Notes: a model not told the origin generated them from the letters alone. A DNA stretch of 64,000 nt from Bacteroidota bacterium (GCA_023417935.1 JAEZDY010000024.1:372001-436000), one strand, 5' to 3'; shown: positions 27,196 through 36,690, counted from the first letter of the stretch. Made by a program: numbers and translations.

Positions 27196-29004
27196 ATGAA
27201 ATCAAACAGGCTATCCCTGATTGTAAGTGTAATTCTGGTAATAGCCGTTGTTGTCATCAGGTTGACTGATGCACCTGTTAAGATGCTCACCTGGGATGTC
27301 TTCGGCTATTATCTTTACCTACCGGCCCATTTTATTTATGATGATACGGCACTAATCAATCATCAATGGCTTGATGATATCATACAAAAGTATCAACCAT
27401 CACCTACACTTTATCAGTTAGTTGACCTCGATAACGGGTCACGACTTATTAAGTATTCATCAGGGATGGCAGTACTATATTCACCATTCTTTTTCCTGGC
27501 ACACTGGATTGCACCACTGATGGGATATCCTGCTGACGGTTTTTCATTGCCTTATCAGGTCATACTAAGTATAGGAGGTATCTTGTGGGCTCTGGCAGGA
27601 ATTTCCCTATTTAGAAAACTTCTTCTTAAGGTTTTCAATGACAAGATCACTGCGCTCGTGCTTGTGTTAACAATTATTGGTACTAATTATTTTCATCTGG
27701 TTTCTCTTGATGGAACGTTGCTTACACACAATTACTTATTTACCCTTTATGTCTTACTAATTTTACTAACAATTAACTGGCATTCGCAGCCAACATTGAG
27801 CAAAGCTGTTTCTATAGGTATTGTTGGTGGATTGATATCTTTAATCAGGCCCTCTGAAGCAGTCTGTTTTTTAATACCTCTATTGTGGTCAACAGGTACT
27901 AAACCAGCATTTAGCAACAAACTCAATTTGCTGAAGAATTATCCGATTCATCCCGCTATGGTTGTTTTTGTTGCATTACTCATCGGATCAATTCAATTTG
28001 TTTACTGGAAATCTTTAACCGGTCAATGGCTCTACTATTCATATAGCAATAATCCGGGCGAAGGTTTCAGATTCTTTCCTCCGTATATTACTGAGTTTCT
28101 CTTCAGCTTCAGAAAAGGATGGCTTCTCTATACACCTATTATGATTGGATCATTTTTAGGGTTTTATGTCATGTTCAGGAAACAGCGTGAAAACTTACCT
28201 GCAGTAATTGGTTACCTTGTTCTTACGCTCTGGATTATTTCAGCATGGACTGCATGGTGGTACGGTGGTGGAAGTTTTAGTTCACGATCAATTATTCCGG
28301 CCTATGCATTATTAGCACTTCCTCTTGGTTATCTGATAGTGGAAATAAATGCAACAAGATGGAAATGGCCTGCATTAATTGTGGCATCTTTTCTTGTGCT
28401 TCTTAACATCTTCCAGTCATGGCAATGGGAAAAGAGGATTATTGATAAGGAACGTATGACAAAGGAGTATTACTTTGCCATCTTTGGGAAAACAAAAGTT
28501 GACAAGGAAAAGCTAGATCATTTATTGTTGGTTGACAGAAGTACTGAAACTGATGAAGTACCTCTGCACCTTGATCGATATAATAGTAAAGTAATCTTTG
28601 AAAGTAAACATGCCTTGAGTAACGACACGGTTGGAGCTACAACGCTTAACGCGGCTAATCAGTTTTGCTCCGGACCTGACTTAATGTTTAAACACATCAC
28701 TTCCAGTGATCATGTTTGGATAAAATCAAGCGCCGAAGTATGGTTACCACTACATTATCAAGGTTCACTACCTAAATTGGTTGTGGCCTTCCATTATAAG
28801 GGTGAAGCTTATAAATACAGGGCAGTGACGATAGATGAAAGTAAAGTTGCAACAGGAACATGGTTGCCATTATCATATTGGTATCTGAGTCCGGAAGTCA
28901 GAACGCCTGAAGATAATTTAAAAGTATATATATGGCATACTGACAGCCTGCCTATATATGTTAGAAACCTCAAAGTGGAGGCTTTTGAACTTAAAATGTT
29001 GTAA
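27196..29004 (+). CDS. Multi-spanning membrane protein, possible GT-C-type glycosyltransferase
   Basis: The 602-residue protein has about 10-12 membrane helices in residues 1-410 and a roughly 190-residue C-terminal soluble, beta-rich domain. An acidic residue in the first external loop (TWDVFGYYLYLPAHFIYDD) resembles the loop-1 motif of GT-C glycosyltransferases such as the PMT/GT39 group. Clear catalytic motifs are lacking, so the enzymatic call is tentative. It starts 17 bp after the RND permease gene and may be part of the same transcript, though no functional link is obvious. Confidence 0.55.
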   Translation: MKSNRLSLIVSVILVIAVVVIRLTDAPVKMLTWDVFGYYLYLPAHFIYDDTALINHQWLDDIIQKYQPSPTLYQLVDLDNGSRLIKYSSGMAVLYSPFFFLAHWIAPLMGYPADGFSLPYQVILSIGGILWALAGISLFRKLLLKVFNDKITALVLVLTIIGTNYFHLVSLDGTLLTHNYLFTLYVLLILLTINWHSQPTLSKAVSIGIVGGLISLIRPSEAVCFLIPLLWSTGTKPAFSNKLNLLKNYPIHPAMVVFVALLIGSIQFVYWKSLTGQWLYYSYSNNPGEGFRFFPPYITEFLFSFRKGWLLYTPIMIGSFLGFYVMFRKQRENLPAVIGYLVLTLWIISAWTAWWYGGGSFSSRSIIPAYALLALPLGYLIVEINATRWKWPALIVASFLVLLNIFQSWQWEKRIIDKERMTKEYYFAIFGKTKVDKEKLDHLLLVDRSTETDEVPLHLDRYNSKVIFESKHALSNDTVGATTLNAANQFCSGPDLMFKHITSSDHVWIKSSAEVWLPLHYQGSLPKLVVAFHYKGEAYKYRAVTIDESKVATGTWLPLSYWYLSPEVRTPEDNLKVYIWHTDSLPIYVRNLKVEAFELKML

Positions 29005-29115
29005 ATTTGTATTATGATCATGGCTGCACGGATCAATAATTAAAATTATATGCATCAGTATGGAGCATTATAACATTTATATTATTTTAATGCATAGCAC
29101 CAATAATTAAGAGAT

Positions 29116-29580
29116 ATGTTCAATACCCGTAGGATGCGTACACCCGATTGGTACATAGCCTGGACAATGGTAATTCTTCAATTTCTCATGTTGGGTGTAT
29201 TGTTCTTTACCGGTCCAATTATTCCCGGTAAATGGTGGACCATCATGCTTATGGTTCTGGGAGCTTTCTTTGGCTTATGGGCTATTTATACTATTCGCCT
29301 GGGTAACCTTAGCATCTTACCTTATGTAAAAGAAGGCGGCATTATGGTAGCTAAAGGTCCATATCGTTTTATACGACATCCTATGTACACCGGACTGATT
29401 CTGATTAGCTGGGCACTTGTGGGTGGTCATTTTACCTATTACAGATTAATAGCAGCAGCCGTGCTTACATTAGCACTTGTTATCAAACTTCATTTGGAAG
29501 AAACTTATTTGAAGAAGGCATTTGCTCCATACACTGAATATACAAGGCAAACCAAGAAGCTTATACCCTTTATTTACTAA
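29116..29580 (+). CDS. Isoprenylcysteine carboxyl methyltransferase/PEMT-like membrane methyltransferase
   Basis: This 154-residue protein has three to four membrane helices. It carries the family core GPYRFIRHPMYTGLILISW (about 82-100) followed by KLHLEETYLKKAFAPYTEYTRQTKKLIP. The RHP and E..Y motifs bind S-adenosylmethionine in ICMT/PEMT-type enzymes. The substrate (a lipid or small molecule in bacteria) is unknown. It lies 111 bp after the membrane protein gene and converges with pheS, leaving 14 bp. Confidence 0.85.
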   Translation: MFNTRRMRTPDWYIAWTMVILQFLMLGVLFFTGPIIPGKWWTIMLMVLGAFFGLWAIYTIRLGNLSILPYVKEGGIMVAKGPYRFIRHPMYTGLILISWALVGGHFTYYRLIAAAVLTLALVIKLHLEETYLKKAFAPYTEYTRQTKKLIPFIY

Positions 29581-29594
29581 CAAAAAGTAAATAT

Positions 29595-30614
29595 TTAAAG
29601 AGCTGATCCAAATTGCTTTAAAAATCGCACGTCATTCTCTGAGAAAATCCTGAGGTCCTTCACGTTAAACACAAGGTTGGTAATACGTTCCACGCCAATG
29701 CCAAAAGCAAAGCCTGAGTATTCCTCAGGATCTATGCCGCAATTACGCAAAACAGCGGGATTTACCATACCACAACCAAGTATTTCAACCCATCCGGTAT
29801 ATTTACAAAAACCACATCCTTCACCACCACACAGATTACATGAAATATCCATTTCAGCCGAAGGTTCGGTAAATGGAAAATAGGAAGGACGAAGTCTTAT
29901 ACGTGTGTCTGAACTGAACATTTCCTTGGCAAAGTACATCATAGTCTGCCTCAGGTCAGCAAAGCTTACATTCTTGTCAATATATAATCCTTCAACCTGG
30001 TGGAAGAAACAGTGGGCTCTTGCTGAAATCGCTTCATTACGATATACTCTTCCGGGGAAGGTCATCCTGATTGGAGGTTTGGTGGTTTCCATCACACGCA
30101 CCTGCACACTTGAGGTGTGGGTGCGAAGTAAAATATCGGGATCTGAACCTATAAAGAAAGTATCCTGCATATCTCGGGCAGGATGTTCAGGAGCAAAGTT
30201 CAATGCTGAGAAATTATGCCAGTCGTCTTCAATTTCTGGGCCTTCAGCTACAGTGTACCCAATTCGCCCAAAAATGTCAATTATTCGTTTTCGGATGATG
30301 GCCAACGGGTGCCTGGAACCTGTGTGTTCATCAGCTGGAAGTGTAAGGTCGAGTTTCTTTTCGGGTTTCCTTCCAACACTGCCAACTGATTCCTTAAGCT
30401 GATCAAGCTTTTGTTGAACTGACTCCTTAAGCTCATTGAGCAATTTACCCATCTCTCTGCGTTCCTCAGGAGCCACGTTTTTAAACATGGCAAAAAGATC
30501 ATTAAGTATACCTTTCTTGCCGGCAAACCTTATCCTGAACTGTTCGAGCTCATCAGCCGACGAGGTGCTAAAGGCATTTATTTCAGACAGGTGTTTTTCA
30601 ATTTCTTGTTTCAT
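29595..30614 (-). CDS. pheS: Phenylalanyl-tRNA synthetase alpha subunit
   Basis: The 339-residue product has the N-terminal coiled coil (about 1-90), then the class II catalytic core. Motif 2 reads FPGRVYRNEAISARAHCFFHQVEG, and motif 3 is near the end (FGIGVERI). GSRHPLAIIRKRIIDIFGRIGY and the Cys cluster CNLCGGEGCGFCKYTGW are also visible. It charges tRNA-Phe with the beta subunit. pheT is not adjacent, as is common in Bacteroidota. The ATG at 30614 gives the standard length. Confidence 0.97.
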   Translation of the reverse strand: MKQEIEKHLSEINAFSTSSADELEQFRIRFAGKKGILNDLFAMFKNVAPEERREMGKLLNELKESVQQKLDQLKESVGSVGRKPEKKLDLTLPADEHTGSRHPLAIIRKRIIDIFGRIGYTVAEGPEIEDDWHNFSALNFAPEHPARDMQDTFFIGSDPDILLRTHTSSVQVRVMETTKPPIRMTFPGRVYRNEAISARAHCFFHQVEGLYIDKNVSFADLRQTMMYFAKEMFSSDTRIRLRPSYFPFTEPSAEMDISCNLCGGEGCGFCKYTGWVEILGCGMVNPAVLRNCGIDPEEYSGFAFGIGVERITNLVFNVKDLRIFSENDVRFLKQFGSAL

Positions 30615-30626
30615 ATAATCTTATCG

Positions 30627-30664
30627 AAGCATAATGTAATCAAACAGTTTACCAGATTATGCTT
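30627..30664. repeat. Inverted repeat between cyclophilin and pheS
   Basis: AAGCATAAT (30627-30635) and ATTATGCTT (30656-30664) are exact reverse complements around a 20-nt loop, overlapping the cyclophilin stop codon. There is no T-run, so a terminator role is doubtful. Confidence 0.35.
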
Positions 30665-31298
30665 ATTTAACAACGGTGATTTTCATCTTAACATCTTTTA
30701 CCGGCTTATCACCTGCTGCAGTTTGAACAGCAGCAATTTTATCAATTACTTCCAGTCCTTTGGTCACTTCACCAAATACAGTGTAATCATCATCAAGGTG
30801 TGGTGTTCCACCTAAAGTACTATATACCTTGCGACGTTCAGCAGATACTTTTTTACCTGTCTGCTTTTCAAACATATCAATTTGTGCAGGCTGCATTACC
30901 ATGCCTTGAACTATATAGAATTGTGACCCTGAAGAAGCTTTTTTAGGATTCACCTGATCACCTTTTCGGGCAGCGGCTAAAGCACCTTTCTTATGGAAAT
31001 GGGCTGGTACGAACTCAGCAGGAATTGTATAACCTGGGTCATTCATTTTGCCTTCTTGTCCGCCACCTTGAATCATAAATCTATTAATTACACGATGGAA
31101 GATGGAACCATTGTACCATCCTTGCTTAACGAGCTTCAGGAAATTATCGCGGTGTGCAGGGGTATCATCATAAAGTACAGCGGTCATATTGCCATATTCG
31201 GTTTCTATCAATATAGTAACAGGTTTACTTGACTTGGTTTGTCCAAAAGCTGTTATAAAGAACAATAGTGCAATTACTGCCAAAGTTGTTTTCTTCAT
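30663..31298 (-). CDS. Secreted cyclophilin-type peptidylprolyl isomerase
   Basis: This 211-residue protein has a signal peptide (ending TAFGQ) and one cyclophilin domain: ILIETEYGNMTAVLYDDTPAHRDNFLKL, the catalytic HRVINRFMIQGG, and GSQFYIV. An HLDDDYTVFGEV segment closes the domain. It isomerises proline bonds in the cell envelope. It lies 38 bp downstream of a second cyclophilin gene on the same strand, so the pair forms a tandem duplication with different insert lengths. Confidence 0.94.
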   Translation of the reverse strand: MKKTTLAVIALLFFITAFGQTKSSKPVTILIETEYGNMTAVLYDDTPAHRDNFLKLVKQGWYNGSIFHRVINRFMIQGGGQEGKMNDPGYTIPAEFVPAHFHKKGALAAARKGDQVNPKKASSGSQFYIVQGMVMQPAQIDMFEKQTGKKVSAERRKVYSTLGGTPHLDDDYTVFGEVTKGLEVIDKIAAVQTAAGDKPVKDVKMKITVVK

Positions 31299-31336
31299 TG
31301 TGTCAGTTATTTTTGATTTGTTTACTTAATTTGCGA

Positions 31337-32218
31337 TTACTCTTTCAATAAATACACCTTCATTGAAATGTCTTCAAGAGGCCTGTCGTTTTCATCTCTT
31401 TTAACAGCGGCTATCTTGTCAACAACCTCTAGCCCTGAAATGACTTCTCCGAAAATAGTATAGTTACCGTCAAGGTGTGGTGCACCTCCTATGGTTTTAT
31501 AAATATCCCGCCTTTCAGGTGAAATCTTAAAAGGTGTCATTAATGCATATTCTTTGTCCATCATGCCATTTAGTGTATCAAGTAAAAACTTGAAACGTAC
31601 AGGGTCTTCACGTTCATCAGCAGCAAGAAATTCAGTGCGTAAGGCTGCGTTCTCAGGCTTATTCATGATATTTACAAAAATGCGCTGCTTGGTTAGTGAA
31701 TACTGTTTTTTCTCAACCGCATCAAGTGTACTATCATTAAACAATTTGCCTTGTACTATGTAGAATTGCGAGCCTGATGAAAGCCTTTCAGGATTAACAT
31801 CATCACTTTCCCTGGCAGCAGCAAGTACTCCTTTTACATGCATAAGTGAAGGCAATATTTCAGCAGGAATATCATACCCGGGGCCACCATTGCCTAGTTC
31901 AATACCCGGAGCAGCATTTTTTGAATCAGGGTCACCGCCTTGAATCATAAAACCTTCTATCACCCTATGGAATAAAGTACTGTCGAAAAAACCCTGCTTT
32001 GCCAGCTTGATAAAGTTGTTGCTGTGTTGTGGTGTATCTTTATAAAGCTTGAGGTGGATATCACCCTTATTGGTTGATACTACTACTGTTTCATCCATAA
32101 ATGGTGATTCCTTTAACGCATCATTTGCCGAGGCGTCTGGCTCACGGGTGAGTGTTTGTGCAGATACTCTCAAATTAAGCAACAGTATAAACAAAACAAC
32201 ACCGATATTCTTTTTCAT
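31337..32218 (-). CDS. Secreted cyclophilin-type peptidylprolyl isomerase with inserted segment
   Basis: From the ATG at 32218 (MKKNIGVVLF) the protein has 293 residues and a signal peptide ending VSAQ; an ATG five codons upstream is less likely. The cyclophilin motifs match the neighbour (VVSTNKGDIHLKLYKDTPQHSNNF, FHRVIEGFMIQGGDP, GSQFYIVQG). Between GSQFYIV and the HLDGNYTIFGEV segment it carries about 60 extra residues, partly helical (EKKQYSLTKQRIFVNIMNKPEN... YALMTPFKISPERRDIYKTIGG). This insertion is absent from the 211-residue paralogue. Confidence 0.93.
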   Translation of the reverse strand: MKKNIGVVLFILLLNLRVSAQTLTREPDASANDALKESPFMDETVVVSTNKGDIHLKLYKDTPQHSNNFIKLAKQGFFDSTLFHRVIEGFMIQGGDPDSKNAAPGIELGNGGPGYDIPAEILPSLMHVKGVLAAARESDDVNPERLSSGSQFYIVQGKLFNDSTLDAVEKKQYSLTKQRIFVNIMNKPENAALRTEFLAADEREDPVRFKFLLDTLNGMMDKEYALMTPFKISPERRDIYKTIGGAPHLDGNYTIFGEVISGLEVVDKIAAVKRDENDRPLEDISMKVYLLKE

Positions 32219-32300
32219 ATCGAATAACTTCATAACCAGATAATTCTTGGCAAATTTAATGAAAATTGACTAACCATTCATCTGTCAGTCCTGATGGAGA

Positions 32301-32879
32301 TCACTTCTTTCGTTCAAGTTCATAACAGCTACGACATAACGGCTCATAGCTTTCAGTTTCTCCAAGGACAACCAGTTTTTGATCGTCCGACTTTCTATAC
32401 GAATATTGTGCCAAATTACCGCAACGAATACATATTGCATGTACTTTAGTCACATATTCTGCCGTCGCCATAAGGGCTGGCATCGGCCCGAATGGTTTCC
32501 CTGAAAAGTCCATATCAAGGCCTGCAACAATAACTCTTATACCTTGACCGGCCAGTTTATTACAGACTTCAACAATCTCATCGTCGAAAAACTGAACTTC
32601 ATCAATACCAACCACGTCAATATCATTGGTTAGCAATAGTATCTGGGTTGCCGAACTTACCGGTGTGGAAAGAATAGAATTTTCATCATGTGATACTACA
32701 TTGAACACATCGTAGCGGGTGTCAATACCTGGCTTAAAAATCTCAACCTTTTGCCTTGCAATACGTGCACGGTTTAAACGGCGAATAAGTTCCTCAGTTT
32801 TTCCAGAGAACATTGATCCGCAAATTACTTCAATCCACCCTCGGCGTTGATGTGAATGATTTGAACTTTCAAGAAACAT
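32301..32879 (-). CDS. tdk: Thymidine kinase
   Basis: The 192-residue protein is a type II thymidine kinase. It shows the P-loop GSMFSGKTEELIRRL (about 22-36), VVGIDEVQFFDDEIVEVC with the catalytic Glu context, and AGLDMDFSGKPFGP. Zinc-binding CIRCG and CRSCYE lie near the C-terminus. It phosphorylates thymidine for dTTP salvage. It is the first gene upstream of the cyclophilin pair on the minus strand, with 82 bp between them. Confidence 0.96.
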   Translation of the reverse strand: MFLESSNHSHQRRGWIEVICGSMFSGKTEELIRRLNRARIARQKVEIFKPGIDTRYDVFNVVSHDENSILSTPVSSATQILLLTNDIDVVGIDEVQFFDDEIVEVCNKLAGQGIRVIVAGLDMDFSGKPFGPMPALMATAEYVTKVHAICIRCGNLAQYSYRKSDDQKLVVLGETESYEPLCRSCYELERKK

Positions 32880-33048
32880 TATTTATAACTCCACAGATTT
32901 CTTCATACTTTTATAGGCTGTTTCGATAACAGTAAATTGCTGATATTGTGCTGAGCATTAGGTCTAATGATCAAAAAAATATCAGGCTGCAATGTACAAA
33001 ATTTCATTATTGTAACGTTAGTGAAACATTATAACAACTTATTCTGAC

Positions 33049-34176
33049 ATGGAAAGAAAACTGAATGAGCTTACAAATCTGGTAAAAAAATTAAATGAAC
33101 GAATCATAAAAGCCAGTGAGAACAATACAATTAGTGCAATTGAAACTGATATAATGCTCGATCTGCTTCGTCAATGTTATGTTGTTGCTGAACAACTAAA
33201 AACTAATGAAAGTTCCCCTGAAAGAGTTACGCTATCGCATGTTGCGCCTGTAGTTCAGGTGATTCAGGAATCAAGAGAAGAGCAAAAAAATAGTGTAGAT
33301 GAAGATCTTACTGCTCCGATTAAACCTGCCGAAGAAGTAATTTCTACTCAGCTTAAACCTGCAGAAGAAGAAGTTTTCCCTCAAACTAAATCTTCCGAAG
33401 AAGTAATTTTTCCTCACACCGAAATAGTTGAAGAAGTTCTTCATCCTAAGCAAGAACCTGTAGGAGATGTAAGTATACCTCAATCAGATTATGTACCTCA
33501 AGCTATGTTGCCTATAGAAGAAATACCTGTAATGTCGTTTCCTCAGGTTGAAGTGCCACAAGATGTCAAAGCTGAACCTCAACCTGATACTGACGAAAGT
33601 TCAAGTACCAATTTATACAGTGCTGTTGGTGCATTAGCACCAAATATGCCAGAACCTGTTGAGCCACCTAAATCAGACTATCAGAGTTTTGCCGGTAGTT
33701 ATTCCAGGGAAACAACTTCTGAGAACCAGCCACCAATGCAACATTCACATCAAGAAAGGCAGAATGGTTCATTTAATAATAATCAGAATATTTCCCCGGT
33801 AAATAAAAATACAAAACAAACAGGAGATCTGTTCGGTGGACAAACAATTGCTGACAAACTTAAAAAAGAAACACCTTCATTAATTGACAAAATCAATGAG
33901 GGCAGGGCTGATCAAACACTTGCCCATAAGATGCAGTTAAAACCTATCAACGATCTTAAAACTGCCATCGGTATTAACGAAAAATTCCAGTTCGTGAATG
34001 ATCTCTTTGAAGGAAGAATAGACCTTTACAACGATGCAATAACCAGGTTGAATAACTGCGGTTCTGCCCTTTCTGCCGATTCCCTGATGGAAGAATATAT
34101 GATAGCCCATGAGTGGAAAACTAACGCCGAAGCCTATGTTAAACTAAGAACCTTCATAGCAAGGCGATATCTCTAA
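33049..34176 (+). CDS. Uncharacterised protein with five 11-residue Glu/Pro repeats
   Basis: The 375-residue protein has three parts. Residues 1-55 form a helical segment (LNELTNLVKKLNERII, then a second helix). Residues 92-146 are five tandem 11-residue units of the type K-P-A-E-E-V-I/F-x-x-Q-T/L. A low-complexity Pro/Gln/Ser linker runs to about 260, and a conserved-looking C-terminal helical domain follows (LAHKMQLKPINDLKTAIGIN, then EKFQFVNDLFEGR and YDAI-like repeats). The C-terminal domain is familiar from Bacteroidota hypothetical proteins. No signal peptide, so cytoplasmic. It heads a plus-strand group with the M28 peptidase and rsmI. Confidence 0.7.
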   Translation: MERKLNELTNLVKKLNERIIKASENNTISAIETDIMLDLLRQCYVVAEQLKTNESSPERVTLSHVAPVVQVIQESREEQKNSVDEDLTAPIKPAEEVISTQLKPAEEEVFPQTKSSEEVIFPHTEIVEEVLHPKQEPVGDVSIPQSDYVPQAMLPIEEIPVMSFPQVEVPQDVKAEPQPDTDESSSTNLYSAVGALAPNMPEPVEPPKSDYQSFAGSYSRETTSENQPPMQHSHQERQNGSFNNNQNISPVNKNTKQTGDLFGGQTIADKLKKETPSLIDKINEGRADQTLAHKMQLKPINDLKTAIGINEKFQFVNDLFEGRIDLYNDAITRLNNCGSALSADSLMEEYMIAHEWKTNAEAYVKLRTFIARRYL

Positions 34177-34187
34177 ACACAGATTAT

Positions 34188-35489
34188 ATGAACAATAAGA
34201 AACTCATCTTTTCTATCATTTTTTTTCTTTCATTTTCACTATATACATCTTCTTATTTGTCAGGACAAAATATCCAGAAAGCCCGGCAAATAATGGATAC
34301 ACTTTCTTCGCCTTCAATGTATGGCAGAGGGTACGTAAATAATGGAATTGGGATTGCAGCCGCTTTTATTAAGTCGGAAATGGTAAACCTCGGCTTGAAT
34401 ACATTTGAGCAAGGATTCATGCAGGATTTTAATGTAAATGTTAAAACTTACCCGTCCACGGTAATGTTAAAAATCAATGATAAAGTACTAGAGCCTGGCA
34501 CAGAATTTACTATAATGGCAGGAACTCCGACTGTGCGACGCAATTTTGAAATCGTTATAATTGACTCTTCCGTATTCAAGTCAAAGAGGGCAATTAAGAA
34601 ATTTAAAAAGCGCGATCTAAGCAAAGCACTGATAATGTACAACCCATCAGAAATGAAAGGTAAATACCAGAAAATGGCTCACTTTATGCTGCTGAATAAT
34701 CCTTTTAATTGTGCCGGTTTCATTCAGATTTCTGATAATAGCAGTCTTGGCTGGAGCGCCTGGGCTATGGAAGAAATTCTTCCATACCCAATAATGGTTG
34801 TAATGTCTTCTGCATTACCTGAAACACCTTCTTCAGCTGAAGTTAATATTCAATTAAAAGCAATCAATGATTATCGAGTTAGCAATGTAATTGGTTACAT
34901 TCCAGGTAAGTCTCAGCCTGATTCATTTGTTGTGGTAACCGCACATTACGATCATATCGGAATGATGGGAAGTGAAACATATTTCCCGGGTGCTAATGAT
35001 AATGCCAGTGGGGTTGCAATGATGCTCGATATGGCCGACCATTACAGTAAAGCTGAAAACAGGCTATCGTACAGCATAGTATTTATGGCTTTTGCTGCTG
35101 AGGAAATTGGCTTATTGGGTTCTTACCACGCTGCTGAAAACCCTCTGTTCCAACTGGAAAATATAAAATTCTTACTTAATCTCGATATGGTAGGCACAGG
35201 AAGTGAAGGTATAACCATGGTTAATGGTGTGCAGTTCCCATTGTTGTACGATAAGATGGTGAGGATTAATGCTGACAACGAATACATTATGAAAGTGGCA
35301 AACCGTGGCGAGAGTTGTAATAGCGATCATTGCCCGTTTTATAAGAAGGGTGTACCTGCAGTTTTTATCTATTCAAATGGCAATGAGCACAAGGAATATC
35401 ATAATGTAAGTGATCAGGCACATAAAGTCCCTTTCTCTGAATATGAGGATATTTTCAGGTTATTACGCGATTTTATAAACCAATTGTAA
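34188..35489 (+). CDS. M28 family zinc aminopeptidase (secreted)
   Basis: The protein has an N-terminal signal peptide (about 1-26) and a PA-like insert. The M28 metal ligands follow in order: VVTAHYDHIGMMG (His and Asp), PGANDNASGVAM (bridging Asp), FAAEEIGLLGS (catalytic Glu-Glu), LLNLDMVG (Asp) and EYHNVSDQ (His). Two zinc ions are expected. It would trim peptides in the periplasm or outside. It starts 11 bp after the repeat-protein gene. Confidence 0.93.
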   Translation: MNNKKLIFSIIFFLSFSLYTSSYLSGQNIQKARQIMDTLSSPSMYGRGYVNNGIGIAAAFIKSEMVNLGLNTFEQGFMQDFNVNVKTYPSTVMLKINDKVLEPGTEFTIMAGTPTVRRNFEIVIIDSSVFKSKRAIKKFKKRDLSKALIMYNPSEMKGKYQKMAHFMLLNNPFNCAGFIQISDNSSLGWSAWAMEEILPYPIMVVMSSALPETPSSAEVNIQLKAINDYRVSNVIGYIPGKSQPDSFVVVTAHYDHIGMMGSETYFPGANDNASGVAMMLDMADHYSKAENRLSYSIVFMAFAAEEIGLLGSYHAAENPLFQLENIKFLLNLDMVGTGSEGITMVNGVQFPLLYDKMVRINADNEYIMKVANRGESCNSDHCPFYKKGVPAVFIYSNGNEHKEYHNVSDQAHKVPFSEYEDIFRLLRDFINQL

Positions 35490-35504
35490 TAAAATCATCA
35501 AATC

Positions 35505-36170
35505 ATGGCTAAACTCTTTATTGTGCCTACTCCTGTCGGGAATCTGGAGGATATTACCTTAAGAGCCATCAGGACGCTGAAAGAAGTGGGCCTGATACTT
35601 GCTGAAGATACCCGGAAAACAGGAATGCTGCTTAAACATCACGGCATTGAGAATAGAATGCAATCACACCATCAGCATAATGAACACCAGACTGCCGAAC
35701 TCATTGCCCAACGTATTAATTCAGGTGAAACCGTTGCATTGGTTACTGATGCCGGTACACCAGGTATATCTGATCCAGGATTTCTCCTCATTCGCACATG
35801 TGTTGAAGCAGGTATTGATGTGGAATGTCTACCGGGTGCAACGGCTTTTGTTCCTGCATTGGTGGCATCAGGATTGCCATGTGACCGATTCTACTTTGAA
35901 GGTTTTCTTCCTCACAAGAAGGGAAGAAATACCCGCTTAAATTATCTGGCAAAACTCGATCAAACCATCGTACTCTATGAATCACCTTTCAGGCTGGCTA
36001 AAACCCTTACACAGTTGGCTGAGGCCCTGGGTAGTGAAAGGAAAGCTTGCGTTTCAAGGGAAATATCAAAACTGTTTGAAGAACACAGGCGTGGCACGCT
36101 GGTTGAACTTGCAAACCACTATCTGCAGCATGAACCAAAAGGAGAAATTGTAATCACAGTGGGTGCCTGA
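35505..36170 (+). CDS. rsmI: 16S rRNA (cytidine(1402)-2'-O)-methyltransferase
   Basis: The 221-residue product opens LFIVPTPVGNLEDITLRAIRTLKEV and continues ILAEDTRKTGMLLKHHGI, ALVTDAGTPGISDPGF and YESPFRLAKTLTQL. These are the hallmarks of RsmI in the tetrapyrrole-methylase superfamily, which methylates C1402 of 16S rRNA. It is shorter than E. coli RsmI, lacking the extra C-terminal domain. It begins 15 bp after the peptidase gene and converges with the Nudix gene. Confidence 0.96.
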   Translation: MAKLFIVPTPVGNLEDITLRAIRTLKEVGLILAEDTRKTGMLLKHHGIENRMQSHHQHNEHQTAELIAQRINSGETVALVTDAGTPGISDPGFLLIRTCVEAGIDVECLPGATAFVPALVASGLPCDRFYFEGFLPHKKGRNTRLNYLAKLDQTIVLYESPFRLAKTLTQLAEALGSERKACVSREISKLFEEHRRGTLVELANHYLQHEPKGEIVITVGA

Positions 36171-36181
36171 TTCTGTGGTGC

Positions 36182-36628
36182 TTAAAACCACTGCTTCTCT
36201 TTTCCGAAAATTATTGCATCGGCAATTATTGTATTGTGGTCAAAGCCCAACTGAGGAATCAGTTCAATATCAAACCACCTGCAATCAGCTGCATCATCAT
36301 TCGCTTTAGCATTCATACCCTCATCATTGAGCATGCCAGTATATGCCACAGTAATTGTACGATGTCGTGGATCACGATCAACGTCACCATAGGTATGAAA
36401 TTGTTGAAGTTCTACTCCTGTTATGCCGGTCTCCTCTTCTAACTCTCTTGCAGCGGAGGTTTCTAGCGGCTCGTCCATTTCGATGAAACCACCCGGAATT
36501 GCCCACATACCCTTAAAAGGTGAATTGGCTCTCTGAACCAACAAAACTTCAGGTTTCCCCCCTTTTTTCCTGAATACTATGGCATCAGCGGTAACCGTTG
36601 GCCTGGGGAATTCATAAGTATATGACAT
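36182..36628 (-). CDS. NUDIX hydrolase
   Basis: The 148-residue product contains a complete Nudix box, GGFIEMDEPLETSAARELEEE followed by TGI (about 46-68), preceded by RANSPFKGMWAIP. The ADDAADCRWFDIELIP segment is typical of ADP-ribose- or (d)NTP-type hydrolases. The substrate cannot be fixed. Upstream gene elbB is on the same strand 62 bp away. Confidence 0.9.
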   Translation of the reverse strand: MSYTYEFPRPTVTADAIVFRKKGGKPEVLLVQRANSPFKGMWAIPGGFIEMDEPLETSAARELEEETGITGVELQQFHTYGDVDRDPRHRTITVAYTGMLNDEGMNAKANDDAADCRWFDIELIPQLGFDHNTIIADAIIFGKEKQWF

Positions 36629-36690
36629 CAGTTGATTCTTTATTTACTGATAATGAACGATCACAATTTTTTCATGACCTAATAAAAAAG

